Origin: Eutreptiella sp. 'Long Island Sound 2002'
Lineage: Eukaryota; Euglenozoa; Euglenophyceae; Eutreptiales; Eutreptiaceae
Assembly (NCBI GenBank): GCA_964036045.1
Contig: OZ038397.1
Span: 21,883,232 to 21,947,231 of the forward strand
DNA: 64,000 nt
Direction: 5' to 3'
Part shown: positions 61,698 through 64,000 of the stretch, piece by piece
Layout: each line of letters begins with the position of its first letter
Numbering within the stretch: position 1 is the stretch's first letter
Position numbers and translations under genes: made by a program
The notes under the pieces: model-generated
What the model was told of the DNA's origin: nothing
Seen by the model: only the letters and a program-made list of their open reading frames with translations
The model's database searches: none

Positions 61698-62520
61698 TGC
61701 GAAAAGACCATGTTTTTCTTGTGTGCCGATGGGAAGGCACAAAGTTTAATGGCCAATTGTAAGAATTGGAAAGCCGAGGCTCCTCGAGCCTCAGTGTGTT
61801 GGGTTTGTAGGGCAGAGTGTATTGCCAACTTTGGTTTGGTAGCGCTCGCTCCGGGATCCATCCGTGCTGCACGTAGAAGCAGTCTCTGTTGCAAATGCAC
61901 TGGAGCAGGGGAAAACGATTTGGAAAGGCGACCATGAGGGTGGGGCATTCTGAGCTGGTGAGCGTGACAACGCCCAGGACATCCACTGCGAGGGCAGTGT
62001 AGACCGTCAGGTAGAAAGGAAGGACATCCATTAGGCTGGTGTGCAGAGGCTGGCGTGCGGGTGGAGGTGGGGGTTCATGCGGGGCCCTGGGCAACCCCAG
62101 CCAGCCCCGCCACCCCACATCAGAAAAGTTGTCCTCGGGGGAAAAATGAAATTCGTTAAAGGGTCCCCAAATTGGAGGCCGATTTGAGGTGCACAAACTT
62201 TGGTTTTGCCTCCAAGCCCCCCATCTACCCCCCGGTGTTTTGGTGTTGCCGAGCCATGTTCACTGTCCAACGATGGTCCCTTCCCAACCAAACCAGTGAC
62301 CTTGAGGGGGGGGGGGGGTTCCATGAGGCGGTCTGGTTCCTGGAGCACACAGGACGGCAGACAATCTGCACGCAGACAACATTGCGTCTGCACTGCGTGC
62401 TCTGTGGGGGGGACCGACTGGTATTCCAACGGGGGCCCCCTTCTCCACGAGGACAGCAGCGCTGCATACCCCACGAAGTGACTGAAGCAAACTGCAAAAC
62501 AAAATTGTGGGCTGGGGTGC
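61698..62520. other. No supportable gene
   Basis: There are mixed short frames, a G-run at 62,307-62,318 and a C-run at about 62,580. A Cys-containing stretch near 61,795-61,910 (CWVCRAECIANFG) is not assignable. Confidence 0.4.
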
Positions 62521-62958
62521 TTGGGTGAGGGGCAGCATGCAACCCCCTTCCTACTGTCTGCCCAAGAGCCACTGTCTGCCCCCCCCCCCGTCTCCAGAAG
62601 CCATTTCCAGCACTGGGCGTCGACCTTTGGGGTCCCGCTGGACCCAATCCAACTCCCATGGTTGCAATTAGGCCCCGTCCCGTGGAAAACCATGCCATTT
62701 CCGGGCACAGCGTGCAAAGCATACTCGCTGCTACGCAAAGCGGCGCCGGTTGGCGTCCCGGCTAGGGAACTTGCACCCCGCCTAACCCCCTGGCACTCCG
62801 CCCTATTCAGGGACACAAACTCCAACACATACTACTCGCCCAACCTGATCCGAGCGGGCATCCGGACCATCCGACAGCTAATGGACATGGGGGGCAACCT
62901 GGATTTCCTCCCCCGCACCTGGGGCGTGGCCATGCAGTTGTCTGTCACACAGTTCTAA
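62521..62958 (+). pseudogene. LINE pol C-terminal fragment
   Basis: The frame reads HWASTFGVPLDPIQLPWLQL, GPVPWKTM, PRLTPWHSALFRDTNSNTYY, RAGIRTIRQLMDMGGNLDF and stops at 62,958. It aligns with the remnant at 29.4-30.5 kb over the same motifs (QLGPVPYKTF, PLWHSAVF, TYYCPPL). No RT motifs are present. It is an independent truncated LINE copy, more divergent than a simple duplicate. Confidence 0.5.
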
Positions 62959-63050
62959 GACAACAACACTTGAACAATGAGCAGCGGGACACAAGAAAGC
63001 AAAGCTCGTCAGGGACGGCAGACCGGCGACGTGGCGCCTTTGGCCTGGTC

Positions 63051-63206
63051 ATGGGGTGGATGGCACTTGCGTGTCCTGGCCCCACTCAGCCGTGCTGTCC
63101 CCTGCTGGTGTGCGGTCCTTGAGCCCCTAGGCCGAGTGGGTACAGGCTGGTTTGGGGGTAGATGCATACAACACACAAGGGAGCGCAAGTGCAAGGGGGT
63201 ACAGGT
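63051..63206 (+). repeat. Second copy of the ~150-bp direct repeat
   Basis: See 61,548-61,697; the offset is about 1,503 bases. Confidence 0.85.
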
Positions 63207-63569
63207 CTACAACAAGCAGGTGTATGGGGGAGTGGGGTGTGCATGTCGCACCCGTACCCGCCAGCATGTGCGGAGGGCAGCGAGCGCCTGGACCCCCCCG
63301 TGCTGGTGACAATCGCCCTGCCCTCTTCACCCCAAGCCCCACAAAACCGGCGCGCAGAAAGAAACCGGTGCCCCCAACTCCCCCCAGTCAACCACCCACG
63401 CCCATGGGCACCACACGCCTCCCAAGTATCCGGCCAGCGTCCGTATGCCTTTGATGCCTCCAGGTGTTGTGTTGTCAGTCGGATGGGTCCTCACGCGCCC
63501 GGCCCCTCGAAGATGGGTAACTCTTAATGTACCCCCGAAGGAATGTACCCCCCCCCCTTTGCAAAAGCT

Positions 63570-64000
63570 GCACAAAAGTCCCAAATTAATACGGACCCTA
63601 CACCTGTGGCTTGGACAAGGCCGTAGACGCCCCGGCTCAAAAAGAGAAGATTGCATGATGAGCCGGTGCAAGAAAGGGGAATGTAATGCACAAGTATCCC
63701 CAAAATCAGGGCTATGTGGGTTCAAGTGGGCAAACACTCACAACAAATGTGTCCATGACCCTATGTGACTGGCAAACTTGTCATCAAACCCATGTCTTAT
63801 GTGGCCACACTACATTTGTACCGAATCAAATTAGGTACCAATTCATTACGGTCCCTACGCCCGCTGTAGCTTGGACAAGGGCGTAGCTTATCCATGAGCG
63901 GTGGAAAGTCCAGCGACAGGTCCCCACCAACAGACCCACGCTCTCACAAGGGCGTAGCTTATACAAAAGGGGGGGGGGGTATGATACAGTGGATCCCCGT
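63570..64000 (-). repeat. Dispersed repeat, inverted relative to 28.3-28.9 kb
   Basis: 'cccaaattaatacgg(a/t)ccctac' and 'cttggacaagggcgtagctt' recur within this stretch (63,580, 63,845, 63,950). Together with 63,720-63,850 it matches the 28.27-28.95 kb locus in reverse complement. A short frame at 63,657-63,768 (CKKGECNAQVSPKSGLCGF then KWANTHNKC) is Cys-rich and may be a zinc-binding TE remnant. The window ends inside the repeat. Confidence 0.7.

Noticed and set aside
62031-62828. 265-residue minus-strand ORF
   Set aside because: It is antisense to the better-supported LINE C-terminal frame at 62,521-62,958 and has no motifs.

Overview
The window is eukaryotic nuclear DNA dominated by transposable elements. 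It holds only two reasonably intact host-type genes: a 7TM-PAS-receiver protein at 22.5-25.2 kb and a two-exon J-domain protein at 56.1-57.5 kb with a GT-AG intron. The other genes are retroelement or transposase genes, most of them broken. These include a chromodomain Ty3/Gypsy element, an APE-type LINE, two further LINE tails, a hAT element, DDE-transposase scraps and an unusual reverse-transcriptase-like family. This mix, with abundant G/C homopolymers and minisatellites, suggests a protist or microalga with a repeat-rich genome. The unusual RT family makes me lean towards a dinoflagellate-like or related alga, but I cannot settle this from sequence alone.

Layout: 1-9.8 kb is an extremely GC-rich, frameshifted LINE (ORF1-like, unknown Trp-rich ORF, APE endonuclease, RT with YADD, CCHC finger). 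GC drops sharply near 9.8 kb. 9.84-14.75 kb holds copies of a ~195-bp repeat, direct then inverted, enclosing a decayed RT whose third catalytic motif reads RDN. 15.0-16.1 kb is an unknown ORF split by one in-frame TGA. 17.4-19.3 kb is a segment with inverted ends carrying a 48-bp minisatellite. 20-22.4 kb has small TE fragments. 22.5-25.2 kb is the 7TM-PAS-receiver gene. 25.3-26.3 kb is a second fragment of the RDN-type RT family. 27-29 kb has DDE and other TE fragments. 29.4-31.6 kb is a LINE C-terminus followed by three tandem ~503-bp units.

32.2-36.9 kb is an old, internally deleted Gypsy copy. 37,275-48,711 is a complete 11.4-kb Gypsy element on the minus strand. Its LTRs differ at 1 of 817 positions, and it has PBS, PPT and a perfect 5-bp target duplication. 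Its gag and pol lie in one frame separated by a single UGA-CGG, implying stop-codon readthrough. The pre-insertion target survives as an 826-bp paralogue at 54,923-55,748, so the insertion can be read directly and shown to postdate that duplication. 50.6-51.9 kb is a 1.25-kb hAT element with TIRs and an 8-bp TSD. 57.6-64 kb holds dispersed repeats and one more LINE tail, with no gene I can support.
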